NCBI RefSeq assembly: GCF_018271975.1 | Contig: NZ_JAGUCN010000008.1 | Location: 62,001-126,000 of the forward strand | Direction: 5' to 3' | Length of the DNA stretch: 64,000 nt | Origin: Carboxylicivirga mesophila | GTDB taxonomy: Bacteria > Bacteroidota > Bacteroidia > Bacteroidales > Marinilabiliaceae | Shown: positions 53,665 through 62,454 of the stretch, piece after piece | Numbering within the stretch: position 1 is the first letter of the stretch | How the letters are laid out: every line of letters begins with the position of its first letter | Position numbers and translations under genes: made by a program | Notes under the pieces: generated by a model | Database searches by the model: none | Told to the model about the DNA's origin: nothing | Seen by the model: the letters and a program-made list of their open reading frames with translations, nothing else

Positions 53665-54927
53665 ATGGTGCAACAACGTATTTCAGAGGTGAATTTTAAT
53701 AAAGATACACAGTATTATAAGTTTTGTTTTTATGGTTTTTTTAAAAACCTGCGCCTTTTTGATCCTTTCCTGCTGCTTTATTTCGTTAATGAGGGTATTT
53801 CATATTCTCAAATTGGTATTCTGTATGCGTTTCGCGAGGTTATTATTAATCTATTTGAAATTATATCAGGTGTTATTGCTGATGTAGTTGGTCGTAAAAA
53901 TGCCATGATTGCTGCCTTTGTCAGTTATATAGTGAGCTTTCTTTTGTTCTATGGCTTTTCCAGCTTTACCGGATTTTTATTGGCTTTCTTTTTCTATGGT
54001 ATTGGTGACTCGTTTCGTACCGGCACCCATAAGGCAATGATTAATGCTTATTTGCTGCGAAACAACTGGCAGGACGAAAAAGTCAGGTATTATGGGCGCA
54101 CACGCAGTTGGTCGCAGAAGGGTTCGGCCATATCTTCCTTATTAAGTGCTTCCTTGCTTTTTTATACCGGGCGGTATGATTTCTTATTTTTATTAACTGC
54201 AGTGCCTTATGTGTTCGATTTAGTCTTGTTAAGCAGTTACCCATCTTATCTGAATGGAGCAAAAGGGATGAGTAAGGATAGTTTGTGGTTAAAGGTGAAA
54301 GAACATTTAATGGAAGTTGTAATGGCCATGAAAAAACTCTCATCAGTTAGGGTGGTGATTTTAACGAGTGGCTTTACTGGTTACTATAAAGCAGTAAAGG
54401 ATTATATACAAATAATTATTACAGGGCTGGCAGCTAAGTTTATTATTATACCGCAGGTAAGCAATGAACAGCATATTGCCATTTACATCGGATTGACCTA
54501 CTTTGTTTTGTTTATGCTCAATTCTGTTGCATCAAGAAATGCATACAAGGTAGAGCGCTTGAATAAAACTTTAAAAGTTGGACTTATTAATTTGCAGCAG
54601 TCGGGATATGTACTTGGAGCTGTGGCCTCTTTGTTTTTTATCTTCAACTACCCGCTAATGGCTTTACTGTCATTTGCATCTATTTTTATCATTCAGAATT
54701 TACGCCGACCATTGGCGGTTGATTATATAACCAAGCATTTTGATGAGAAAATGATGGCCAGTATTATGTCGGTTGAATCGCAAAGCGAGACTTTGATATC
54801 AGCACTACTGGCATTGTTATTGGGAATTCTTGTTGATTTATCAGGAGTGGGGTGGGGAATTGGCGTTTTGTCTGTATTATTATTAGTATTGTCTGTGTTT
54901 GCTGGCACGTTTAAGGTTAAAAATTAA
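53665..54927 (+). CDS. MFS transporter
   Basis: Inner-membrane major facilitator of about 420 residues with roughly ten to twelve helices. The loop 2-3 motif is GVIADVVGRKNAMI (the usual GxxxDxxGRK), and FYGIGDSFRTGTHKAMINAYL follows. The ATG at 53665 is chosen because the earlier ATG at 53617 touches the terminator T-run. It is followed after 16 bp by a PNGase F-like lipoprotein gene, so the pair is probably an operon. A sugar or glycopeptide substrate is possible from context, not from sequence. Confidence 0.82.
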   Translation: MVQQRISEVNFNKDTQYYKFCFYGFFKNLRLFDPFLLLYFVNEGISYSQIGILYAFREVIINLFEIISGVIADVVGRKNAMIAAFVSYIVSFLLFYGFSSFTGFLLAFFFYGIGDSFRTGTHKAMINAYLLRNNWQDEKVRYYGRTRSWSQKGSAISSLLSASLLFYTGRYDFLFLLTAVPYVFDLVLLSSYPSYLNGAKGMSKDSLWLKVKEHLMEVVMAMKKLSSVRVVILTSGFTGYYKAVKDYIQIIITGLAAKFIIIPQVSNEQHIAIYIGLTYFVLFMLNSVASRNAYKVERLNKTLKVGLINLQQSGYVLGAVASLFFIFNYPLMALLSFASIFIIQNLRRPLAVDYITKHFDEKMMASIMSVESQSETLISALLALLLGILVDLSGVGWGIGVLSVLLLVLSVFAGTFKVKN

Positions 54928-54943
54928 TAATATAAATAGAGCA

Positions 54944-56161
54944 ATGATGAAGAACATAGTACTATTAATCAGTGTGCTTGCGCTATGGAGCTGCGGGCCG
55001 AAAGTGATTCAGTCGGTTGGTGATAAGCAAATGGTAATTTTCGATAACGAGCATTTGTACTTTGATAGTGGTGCTTTTACTGATGAACTTACAGAAGCCG
55101 ATAAGGTATATCGGATTATGGATGGCCGCATCCTCCTTAAAAAAGTAACATTCCCTGAATATAGTCGAGAAGTTGCTGCTTCTGTTAAGGTGACCGTGGC
55201 ATCGGCAGGTGATCGCTGGGATAAGTCTGGTTCTTTCTTTATTATCCCAAATAGTTCAATTACCAATTTTGTGTCGTTGCAAGCGGAAGGTGAACTGCCT
55301 GAGTTGACAGCCGAACAGGAAAGCTTGAAAGGAATTGTACCCGATGGAGATTACACGCCAGTGGTGGAGCTGATGCGTTTTATGACGCCTTTTGGGGTTG
55401 GTTTCTATAATGATAAGATGGATTTGCGGAAACCGGTTTATATTCCCCATTGGGAAGATAAGGTTGTTTGGGAGCAGGATGTAACCGATCGCTTATCGCT
55501 TATCGAAGGTGAGGTTTGGGTTGGTATCTGGGTGGATACTTGGACCAAGGAGGGCTATACTGTATCAGCTGAGATTAACTTTGATGAAACGGACTATTTA
55601 TATGCACCAAAACCCCAAACCAAGGTGTTGTCACTACTCAATACAATACCTTACTATAAAGGGCAGAAGCATGTCGATTTATTTGCGCGAAAGGATTTGC
55701 TGGTGAGTGCAGCGGTGCCTGAAGGGGCTAAAAATGTGCGCTTGCACTATATCACCACGGGTCATGGTGGTCACTCAGGTGGCGATGAGTTTGTGAAGAA
55801 AACCAATATTGTTAAGGTAGATAATCGGGAGGTGATTAATTTTATTCCATGGCGTGACGATTGTGCCGCTTTCCGTCGTTTTAACCCGGGATCGGGGGTG
55901 TGGCTGATTGAAGATACAGCTACCTATATCGATTGGGAAACCTGGAAATATAAAGAAAAAGTGATTGAAGAGCGATTGGCATCATCCGACTTGTCGCGTT
56001 CTAACTGGTGTCCGGGTTCCGATGTGGAGCCATTGGTGGTTGATTTGGCTATTCAACCAGGCGAACATCAGTTTACTTTCAGTATTCCGGACGCGCAGGA
56101 GATAGATGGCGATAAACTAAATCACTGGCTGGTGTCAGCCTTCCTTACCTGGGAGGAATAA
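54944..56161 (+). CDS. PNGase F-like lipoprotein (peptide-N-glycosidase)
   Basis: Envelope lipoprotein of ~405 residues resembling peptide-N4-(N-acetyl-beta-glucosaminyl)asparagine amidase F, which cuts N-glycans from asparagine. The ATG at 54944 gives a signal with lipobox LWSCG. Recognised segments: DRWDKSGSFFI (containing the Asp expected as main catalytic residue), YITTGHGGHSGGDEF, INFIPWRDDCAAFRRFNPGSG and SRSNWCPGSDVEPLVVDL, which belong to the PNGase F fold of two jelly rolls. It is ~405 residues against ~314 in the mature flavobacterial enzyme, with extra N-terminal sequence. It ends before a terminator. Confidence 0.82.
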   Translation: MMKNIVLLISVLALWSCGPKVIQSVGDKQMVIFDNEHLYFDSGAFTDELTEADKVYRIMDGRILLKKVTFPEYSREVAASVKVTVASAGDRWDKSGSFFIIPNSSITNFVSLQAEGELPELTAEQESLKGIVPDGDYTPVVELMRFMTPFGVGFYNDKMDLRKPVYIPHWEDKVVWEQDVTDRLSLIEGEVWVGIWVDTWTKEGYTVSAEINFDETDYLYAPKPQTKVLSLLNTIPYYKGQKHVDLFARKDLLVSAAVPEGAKNVRLHYITTGHGGHSGGDEFVKKTNIVKVDNREVINFIPWRDDCAAFRRFNPGSGVWLIEDTATYIDWETWKYKEKVIEERLASSDLSRSNWCPGSDVEPLVVDLAIQPGEHQFTFSIPDAQEIDGDKLNHWLVSAFLTWEE

Positions 56162-56186
56162 CAAGCACCTATCTAAGTAAAAATAT

Positions 56187-56219
56187 AAAGCTCACCTGCA
56201 CTAAGGGTGAGCTTTTTTT
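56187..56219 (+). terminator. terminator of the MFS-PNGase operon
   Basis: AAAGCTCACC (56187-56196) with GGTGAGCTTT (56206-56215), followed by a T-run to 56219. Confidence 0.8.
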
Positions 56220-56308
56220 GTGAATATGAAATTTGTCATTTCCCACTGTAGCAGAAGAGACGACCTTTGCGCGATTTTTTGCATGAACACAAAAATTTAA
56301 ATTGAATT

Positions 56309-57217
56309 ATGGCTTTTGTTACAAAGGAGAAGTTTTTATCCAAAGATTGGTTTATTACCTATGCTTATATATTGCTGGGTAGTTTCTTGTTCGCCATGGG
56401 GGATGTGCTGTTTGTGAACCCATACAAACTGGCGCCAGGTGGTGTTTATGGTATTGGTAACTTTTTGTACCATACCTTTGGTTTTAAAATTAGTGTTTCC
56501 GTCCTGTTCATGGAAGTGCCGCTGTTAATCATTGGTACCATTATTTTGGGTCCTCGATTTGGTATTAAAACACTAATTAGTACTTTCTTAATAATGGGTT
56601 TTGCCTATATGTTCGAAACCTACTGGTGGGGCTACGAGGCATTTTTGCCCAATGATCCCATGTTAAATGCATTGGTAGCCGGTATTATATATGGTGTTGC
56701 CATTGGTCTGATCTTCAAATCACGTGCTACATCAGGTGGTTCAGACATCATTTCCATGATTCTGAATAAATACACACGTATGTCACTGGGTAAGCTGGTC
56801 ATTATTGTGGACGGTACCATTACCATGTTAACCCTGTTTATGCCGGGTGAGAATGGTATTGACTGGACACTTCCCATCTATTCGTGGTTAGTTATCTTTA
56901 TTGAAGGCAAGATTATTGATATGGTGATTGATGGATTGAAAGTAAATAAAACCTTATTCATCATTTCCGAAAAACATGATGAGATACAAGAGAAACTTCT
57001 GCACAATATTAAGCGTGGCGGAACCATGTTTTCGGCAATGGGCATGTATGAGGGGGGTGAGCGCAAAGTGATATACACTACCATTACGCGTCGCGAGTCA
57101 ACCATTTTACTAAATCACATTGCCAAAATAGATCCTAAAGCTTTTGTGAATGTGCTTGACAGTAGTCAGATACATGGTGAAGGCTTCAAGGCTATTGAGC
57201 CGGAAAGCGGACATTAA
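56309..57217 (+). CDS. YitT family membrane protein (DUF161/DUF2179)
   Basis: Integral membrane protein of 302 residues. About five transmembrane helices come first (YAYILLGSFLFAMGDVLFVNPYKLAPGGVYGIGNFLYH is the family opening; ATSGGSDIISMILNKY is the conserved GGTD-like loop), then a C-terminal cytoplasmic DUF2179 domain (about 215-300, with GGTMFSAMGMYEGGERKVIYT). The family is widespread, of uncertain transport function. It has single-gene layout between two terminators. Confidence 0.92.
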   Translation: MAFVTKEKFLSKDWFITYAYILLGSFLFAMGDVLFVNPYKLAPGGVYGIGNFLYHTFGFKISVSVLFMEVPLLIIGTIILGPRFGIKTLISTFLIMGFAYMFETYWWGYEAFLPNDPMLNALVAGIIYGVAIGLIFKSRATSGGSDIISMILNKYTRMSLGKLVIIVDGTITMLTLFMPGENGIDWTLPIYSWLVIFIEGKIIDMVIDGLKVNKTLFIISEKHDEIQEKLLHNIKRGGTMFSAMGMYEGGERKVIYTTITRRESTILLNHIAKIDPKAFVNVLDSSQIHGEGFKAIEPESGH

Positions 57218-57256
57218 TGTAAAGTTAAAAGGTCTGGTTTCAGGCTGTATATTATA

Positions 57257-57294
57257 ACAAGAGGAGGCATATTGATTGAAAGGCCTCCTCTTGT
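57257..57294. terminator. bidirectional terminator
   Basis: Perfect 12-bp stem ACAAGAGGAGGC (57257-57268) with its complement (57283-57294), between the convergent yitT-like and sulfatase genes. Confidence 0.8.
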
Positions 57295-57325
57295 CGTATA
57301 ATATTGTGTCAGGTATTGTGAGTTG

Positions 57326-58876
57326 CTATTGGTGAATCACACTTGTTTCATCAGGCCATGGAACTAATTCGCCTGTTACTTTTAATGTAGGTCTTTGTGC
57401 GTCAACGCTTCTTAAGTAGTTGCCGAGCTTTAAGGCTAATTCATTCACTTTATCGGGTTTTTGTTCAGTCAGGTTGTGCTGTTCTCCAATGTCTTCAGGT
57501 ATATTAAACAGTTCGAATTGTTGGTTGGCATAGTAGTATATAAGTTTCCAATCGCCACTTCGTATGGTACTGGTGGCACCAATGCCTGGTCCTGTTGGAC
57601 CCCAGTTATTCGGGAAGTGCCAAAATAGGTCGCGCTCTGATGTTGTCTTGTTTTGCTCAAGTAGCATCGGAACAAAGCTCTTTCCGTCAATTGTTTGTGG
57701 TGTTGAATAGTTGTCAATACCAGCCATCTCTATGATGCTCGGATAAAAGTCTTCAATGATAAGATAATCGTCACAGACAGATTCTTGACTAACCTTACCG
57801 GGCCATTTTACGATCATTGGCTCACGGATGCCACCCTCATAAGCCGAACCTTTGCCACTTTGCAGCGGACTGTTGTGCGTGTGAAGCTCGCCGGCACGTG
57901 GGCGCAAACTAAACCCACCATTATCTGACATAAACAAGATGATAGTGTTGTCCGTCAGCTTGTTTTCGTCCAGGTAATCCATCAGGTCAACCAGGCTTTT
58001 ATCCATGGCTTCAATCATCGAAGCATATTTAGCTTCTGATTCAGGTAGGCCCATGTCAAGGTATTTCTGATAGAATCGTTTATCGGCATTTAAAGGTATG
58101 TGAACCGCATAATGCGCCATGTACAGAAAAAACGGCATGTTACTGATGCGTGCCGAATCAAGCGCCTTTTTTGCTTCAATAGTCAGTGCTTCTGTGATAA
58201 AGATGAAGTCGCCGTGGTATTTTTCCAGGCCTGGTACGCCCCATGGTTCGGTGTGACCACCTTTCTCTTTATTGCCAAAGTTTTGCTCTCCTAAGTAACT
58301 GCCAAGTCCACCTGCAGCATGGCCGGCTATATTTATGTCGAAACCGCAATTGAGAGGATTGGCCGATGGTGTAGTCATTGCTCCAAAGTGCGCTTTGCCA
58401 CAATGGATGGTGAAATAGCCATTGTCTTTCAGGATCTGAGGTAGCATGGTGGCATAGGTCGATCGTTCAATGCTGTCAACGGGTTGCAAACCATTCACAT
58501 TCCAGTCAGGGTAGTTTAATATGGAGTCGGTAGCATCGACCGAAGCATTGCGGTGGAGGGTCCAGTTGGTTACCCGGTGGCGGGCAGCATTCATTCCACT
58601 CATTAGGCTCACGCGTGTGGGAGAGCATACTGAGCTGGCATAGGCCTGCGTGAAAATCATGCCCTCAGAGGCCAGGCGTTCCATGCCAGGGGTGTGGTAG
58701 CGTTCGTTGTATGGTGTTTTCTCGTGCCCAAAAGGCACCGAAGTGTCCTGCCATCCCATGTCATCCACCATAAACAGGATGATGTTTGGTGCCTGCTCTT
58801 TTGTAGGAGTACATCCTGATAGGATGACAACCGTAAAAAAGGACAGGAGAAAGTGTAGTTTGTGTATTTTCATCAT
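57326..58876 (-). CDS. sulfatase lipoprotein (S1 family)
   Basis: Formylglycine-dependent sulfatase of 516 residues on the lipoprotein pathway (ILSGC, Cys22). Metal-binding FMVDDMGWQD is near residue 36. The signature SVCSPTRVSLMSG has Cys84, the residue converted to formylglycine by an anaerobic-type or FGE-type maturase, neither of which is in the window. FMSDNGG and a C-terminal WKLIYY segment complete the fold. The start overlaps the stop of the upstream EEP gene by 4 bp, so the two are translationally coupled. Substrate is a sulfated glycan by inference; the neighbouring divergent mannose operon may hint at the sugar. Confidence 0.92.
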   Translation of the reverse strand: MMKIHKLHFLLSFFTVVILSGCTPTKEQAPNIILFMVDDMGWQDTSVPFGHEKTPYNERYHTPGMERLASEGMIFTQAYASSVCSPTRVSLMSGMNAARHRVTNWTLHRNASVDATDSILNYPDWNVNGLQPVDSIERSTYATMLPQILKDNGYFTIHCGKAHFGAMTTPSANPLNCGFDINIAGHAAGGLGSYLGEQNFGNKEKGGHTEPWGVPGLEKYHGDFIFITEALTIEAKKALDSARISNMPFFLYMAHYAVHIPLNADKRFYQKYLDMGLPESEAKYASMIEAMDKSLVDLMDYLDENKLTDNTIILFMSDNGGFSLRPRAGELHTHNSPLQSGKGSAYEGGIREPMIVKWPGKVSQESVCDDYLIIEDFYPSIIEMAGIDNYSTPQTIDGKSFVPMLLEQNKTTSERDLFWHFPNNWGPTGPGIGATSTIRSGDWKLIYYYANQQFELFNIPEDIGEQHNLTEQKPDKVNELALKLGNYLRSVDAQRPTLKVTGELVPWPDETSVIHQ

Positions 58877-59958
58877 TTAGATTTTAGTTTGAATGTTGCC
58901 AGAATAGCTTTGTGGTCAGTGGGCCAAATGGTCATCGGTGGTATGATTGAATCATTCGATTGTTCCCCTATGCGTTCGTTGCGAATGATGGAGCCGCGAG
59001 GGCCAACAATTGCTGCATCTGTTAATTGCAAGCGGGAATGAGGCTGGTAAAAAATAAAGTCGATGCGGTCGCGATCATCAGCTTCAGGTGCCCAGGCCAG
59101 TTTCTTAATATCCACCAGTGGGTTGTCTGCCGGAAAGGTAAAGCCAGGGTGAGTTACGGGGTTTGGGTACCTCTGTCGGTAGGTATCAATAAAACCGGCT
59201 TGTTCGAGTCGTTTGGTGTTGTGCCATTCCATCACCACGCCATTGTGATCAAATAAATCCTTTGTAGCTTCAGTCCAGTCCAGGTGCGAAGGCTCGTTGA
59301 AATCTCCTCCCAGTAGAGTGAGTCGACCTTTCTCTTGTTCTATTTGGGCATCGGCGATAATGGCCTCGATGGCTTCATCGCGTTGTGATTGAAGATTGTC
59401 AAAGGCTATAATTTCTGTGTCCGTTATTATGGAATCCAGTTTTTCCCAGGTAGAGCCGTCGTAGCCACGTGGCAGGTACAGGCTGCAGTTGCGGTAATCG
59501 AGGTGGGCGCTGTATAAGGCCACCTCTGTACCATCTATGTTGATAATAGCTTTTGTGACGGAGCCATGGTCGTCAACGGCTGGAAATAGCATCACTTGCG
59601 AAACAATCGGGTAGCGCGACAAGATACCGCTATCGTAACTGGTTTCAGAGTAATAGGTGTGTCCGCGCTCTTTCAGGTCCCTGACCAGGCGTTCGGCCAA
59701 ACTTTGGTTGTTGTAGTTGCGCACTTCACTTAGGGCAATCAGGTCGGCATCCAGTCGGATAATTTCATCTAATATGGCCGGATAGCCATTGGGAACAATG
59801 GTGCCTTCCTGCCAGATGTTAAACTGAAGCACTTTCAGTTCCTTTTCTTTGTTAGCCTGACAGCTTGTTAAAAGTGTGGGAAGTAAGCTGAGAAGAAGCA
59901 TTGCTCCAACCAGTAATTGTCTATACTTTCTGATTAGTGTAGGTGAATTGAGATGCAT
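58873..59958 (-). CDS. EEP-family hydrolase lipoprotein coupled to sulfatase
   Basis: Endonuclease/exonuclease/phosphatase-fold lipoprotein, about 361 residues. The signal ends LLTSC. EEP motifs: LQFNIWQEG, IALSEVRN with the metal Glu, SAHLDYRNC, LLGGDFNEPSH, DRIDFIFYQ and TDHKAILATF. Long inserts with many aromatic and charged residues separate it from the other two EEP proteins here. It overlaps the sulfatase start by 4 bp; coupling suggests that both act on one glycan, for example one carrying sulfate and phosphodiester groups. The start at 59958 is preferred, 59976 adds six residues. Confidence 0.85.
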   Translation of the reverse strand: MHLNSPTLIRKYRQLLVGAMLLLSLLPTLLTSCQANKEKELKVLQFNIWQEGTIVPNGYPAILDEIIRLDADLIALSEVRNYNNQSLAERLVRDLKERGHTYYSETSYDSGILSRYPIVSQVMLFPAVDDHGSVTKAIINIDGTEVALYSAHLDYRNCSLYLPRGYDGSTWEKLDSIITDTEIIAFDNLQSQRDEAIEAIIADAQIEQEKGRLTLLGGDFNEPSHLDWTEATKDLFDHNGVVMEWHNTKRLEQAGFIDTYRQRYPNPVTHPGFTFPADNPLVDIKKLAWAPEADDRDRIDFIFYQPHSRLQLTDAAIVGPRGSIIRNERIGEQSNDSIIPPMTIWPTDHKAILATFKLKSK

Positions 59959-60198
59959 GATTTTAATTTTTAGCATTAACTAAGCGGAGCTTTCGTTTGT
60001 TTTTTGTCGTTTCCTTTCTTTGAGGTAATAAAGATAGTATTTGAAAGGCAAAGTAATTTCATAAAATCGGATAAAATCAAAGAACATTTATGTAGGTATG
60101 ATTAGTTGATTTTCGTCCCGGCAGAGAAAATATGGCCGCTAGGAAGCGGTTATCCGGGGGCAAAAACAGGGTTTTGAACTACCTTGTCAGCGCTTGTT

Positions 60199-60228
60199 TT
60201 GAGAATTTATAAATCTTCTCTATCTTTG
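60199..60228 (+). promoter_or_regulatory. promoter of the lacI-ROK-manA operon
   Basis: TTG (60199-60201), 19-nt spacer, TATCTTTG (60221-60228), full match to the consensus. It fixes the regulator start downstream, at the GTG 60256. Confidence 0.7.
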
Positions 60229-60232
60229 TTAT

Positions 60233-60249
60233 CTAACCGGTTTAGTAAA
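60233..60249. promoter_or_regulatory. operator-like site at the lacI promoter
   Basis: CTAACCGGTTTAGTAAA, with palindromic core AACCGGTT, sits at the predicted transcription start. Its complement TTTACTAAACCGGTTA recurs with one change at 61253-61268 before the kinase gene, so autoregulation by the LacI protein is likely. Confidence 0.5.
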
Positions 60250-60255
60250 AGATTA

Positions 60256-61239
60256 GTGAAGCCATCATTAAAAACCATAGCAGAGCAAGCAGGTGTGTCG
60301 AAAACAACCGTGTCGTTTGTGTTAAACGGACGGGGAGAAGAAAAGCACATCAGCGCCGAAACCCAGAAGCGTATTTTGGAAACGGCACGTCGTCTGAACT
60401 ATCAGCCCAATCACCTGGCACGTAGTTTAAGTACGGGACGTTCCTATACGATTGGTTTCGTGGTGCCTGATATCTCCAATCCTTTCTTTGGTAAAATTGC
60501 CCGGTTAGTGGAGACTTATGCGGAGGAGCTGGGGTATTCGGTAATGGTGGCCAGTACCGGCGAACGGGCTGACAAAGAGCGTATGATACTCGAAGCCTTT
60601 AAAAACAGACAGATTGACGGTGTCGTGCTGGCTCCGGTTTCAGGCGAATCGAGCAATTATACCAGTGATATGCCGCTCGTTTGCTTTGACAGGGTGCATT
60701 CAAAAGAGACTGGTAATACGGTAGATATTAATAATCATGAGACAGCGTTTTTATTGACCGAACGACTGATAAATAAAGGACACAGGCGGATTGCCCTGAT
60801 TTCATTAAGCTCGTTTCTGCCCAATATTACGGCGCGTATCAAAGGCTATAAGGAAGCACTCGAGAAAAACGACCTGTGCTTGGATGAGCGTTGGATAAAA
60901 GATATTGATGAAAAAGAAAAGAAGCGCGATGTAGTAGCAGCCATAAGCGATTTGCTGGCTATGGATGAGCCTCCAACGGGATTTTTGTTCTTAAATAATG
61001 TGCTGGCTGCGCAAGGTATCTGGACGATCAATCAATTGTTTCCGCACCTGGTCGATAGCCTGCATTTTGCTTCGTTTGATAACCTTGATTTGTTTGATTT
61101 TGCAGTGCCTAAGGTAACATCGGCCTTGCAGCCAAGCGAGCACATTGCCCAGGAGAGTGTGAAAATGCTGATGCACCAGATTGAGCACAGGCAAGACATG
61201 AACGGCGTGTGTTTTTCAACAACAATAATTGACAGGTAA
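60256..61239 (+). CDS. LacI family transcriptional regulator
   Basis: Repressor of ~327 residues. It starts VKPSLKTIAEQAGVSKTTVSFVLNG (helix-turn-helix) with the hinge ISAETQKRILETARRLNYQPNHLARSLS, followed by the periplasmic-binding-like sensor domain (YTIGFVVPDISNPFF, DGVVLAPVS, VVAAISDLLA). The GTG at 60256 is preferred because a consensus promoter ends at 60228; longer frames from 60184 would lie over it. It is the first gene before a ROK kinase and mannose-6-phosphate isomerase, so the inducer is probably mannose or a related sugar phosphate. Confidence 0.9.
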   Translation: MKPSLKTIAEQAGVSKTTVSFVLNGRGEEKHISAETQKRILETARRLNYQPNHLARSLSTGRSYTIGFVVPDISNPFFGKIARLVETYAEELGYSVMVASTGERADKERMILEAFKNRQIDGVVLAPVSGESSNYTSDMPLVCFDRVHSKETGNTVDINNHETAFLLTERLINKGHRRIALISLSSFLPNITARIKGYKEALEKNDLCLDERWIKDIDEKEKKRDVVAAISDLLAMDEPPTGFLFLNNVLAAQGIWTINQLFPHLVDSLHFASFDNLDLFDFAVPKVTSALQPSEHIAQESVKMLMHQIEHRQDMNGVCFSTTIIDR

Positions 61240-61252
61240 AAAATTTTAATCA

Positions 61253-61270
61253 TTTACTAAAACGGTTAAC
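61253..61270. promoter_or_regulatory. second operator-like site, before the ROK gene
   Basis: TTTACTAAAACGGTTAAC, 9 bp before the ROK ATG, matches the complement of the site at 60233-60249 over TTTACTAAA.CGGTTA. Confidence 0.5.
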
Positions 61271-61278
61271 TAGAAGAT

Positions 61279-62367
61279 ATGAGTAGTATTTATTTTGACA
61301 ACAGAGTGGTGTTAACCCTCGATGCGGGAGGAACCAATTTTGTGTTTAATGCCATGCAGGGCGGTAAAACCCTGATTGAGCCAATTAAGAAAAGTGCCAA
61401 TGGAAACAATCTGGAGTTGTGTCTGCAAACCATGCTGGATGGTTTTAAGGAAGTGAAGCAGCAGTTAAGAGCAGAGCCGGTTGCTATTAGCTTTGCGTTT
61501 CCTGGTCCTGCTGATTATCCTAATGGTATTATTGGTGATTTGGGTAACCTGCCGGCATTCAGGGGGGGAGTGGCATTAGGCCCAATGTTGGAATATCATT
61601 TTAATATCCCTGTGTTTATTCAAAACGATGGTGATTTGTATGCTTATGGAGAGGCGCTTGGTGGTATTTTGCCCGAAATTAATGAGCAGCTGGAGGCACA
61701 GAGCAATCCGAAGCGATACAAGAACCTGATTGGTTTAACACTTGGCACAGGTTTTGGTGCCGGACTGGTGCACAATGATATTTTGATTGGCGGTGACAAC
61801 AGTATTGCCGCTGAGGTGTGGAACATCAGTAACTCGGTTTCGCCGGAGCGCAATGCAGAGGAGGGTGTGAGCACGCGGGCCATTATCAATGTGTATAATG
61901 AGCTATCGGGCAATACCGAAGCCTTAATGCCAAAGGATATTTTTGACATTGCATCGGGTAATAAAGAAGGAAACAAAGAAGCCGCTATCACAGCATTCAG
62001 CACGTTTGGAAAGCACATTGGCGATGCTGTGGCTAACCTTGTGAACCTGTTTGATGGCCTGGTAGTGATTGGTGGAGGTTTAACAGGCGCCAGTCAATTT
62101 TATATGCCGGCCGTTATGGAGGTGCTGAAAGGACAGTTTGGTAATGGACAGGACCGATTGGTACAAAAAGTGTATTGCCTGGATAATGCGGATGAGAAAG
62201 CGGCATTTTTAAATAGCCAAACTCATCAAATTGAAGTACCTTTTACCAACCAGAAGGTGGCCTATTCGCCTGAGCAGAAGGTGGCCATTGCCACTAGTAA
62301 GCTGGATGCCAGCGAGGCCATCGCAATTGGCGCTTATGCCTATGCCTTAAGCCAATTGAGCAATTAG
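61279..62367 (+). CDS. ROK family sugar kinase, atypical
   Basis: Probable cytoplasmic sugar kinase of 362 residues (glucose, mannose or fructose). ATP-binding TLDAGGTNFVFN starts the fold; FIQNDGDLYAYGEA contains the catalytic Asp; GLTLGTGFGAGLVHND is the second ROK motif and VIGGGLTG the adenosine motif. The zinc-binding CxCGxxGCxE motif of typical ROK kinases is missing: the corresponding place reads GGDNSIAAEVWNISNSV, with no Cys. There is also an insertion (EQLEAQSNPKRYK) before motif 2. It lies between lacI and manA, so mannose or fructose phosphorylation fits best. Confidence 0.85.
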   Translation: MSSIYFDNRVVLTLDAGGTNFVFNAMQGGKTLIEPIKKSANGNNLELCLQTMLDGFKEVKQQLRAEPVAISFAFPGPADYPNGIIGDLGNLPAFRGGVALGPMLEYHFNIPVFIQNDGDLYAYGEALGGILPEINEQLEAQSNPKRYKNLIGLTLGTGFGAGLVHNDILIGGDNSIAAEVWNISNSVSPERNAEEGVSTRAIINVYNELSGNTEALMPKDIFDIASGNKEGNKEAAITAFSTFGKHIGDAVANLVNLFDGLVVIGGGLTGASQFYMPAVMEVLKGQFGNGQDRLVQKVYCLDNADEKAAFLNSQTHQIEVPFTNQKVAYSPEQKVAIATSKLDASEAIAIGAYAYALSQLSN

Positions 62368-62454
62368 GATGCTCTGTGGTGTTGCCTTACAAAGCAGGGC
62401 GGTGTTAGCAAAGAATTAACGATTTATCAAATAAACGAATAACTAGATAATAAC

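Noticed and set aside
60184-60255. N-terminal extension of the LacI regulator
   Set aside because: It would lie across a consensus promoter (60199-60228) and precede the helix-turn-helix by 24 residues, unlike the family.
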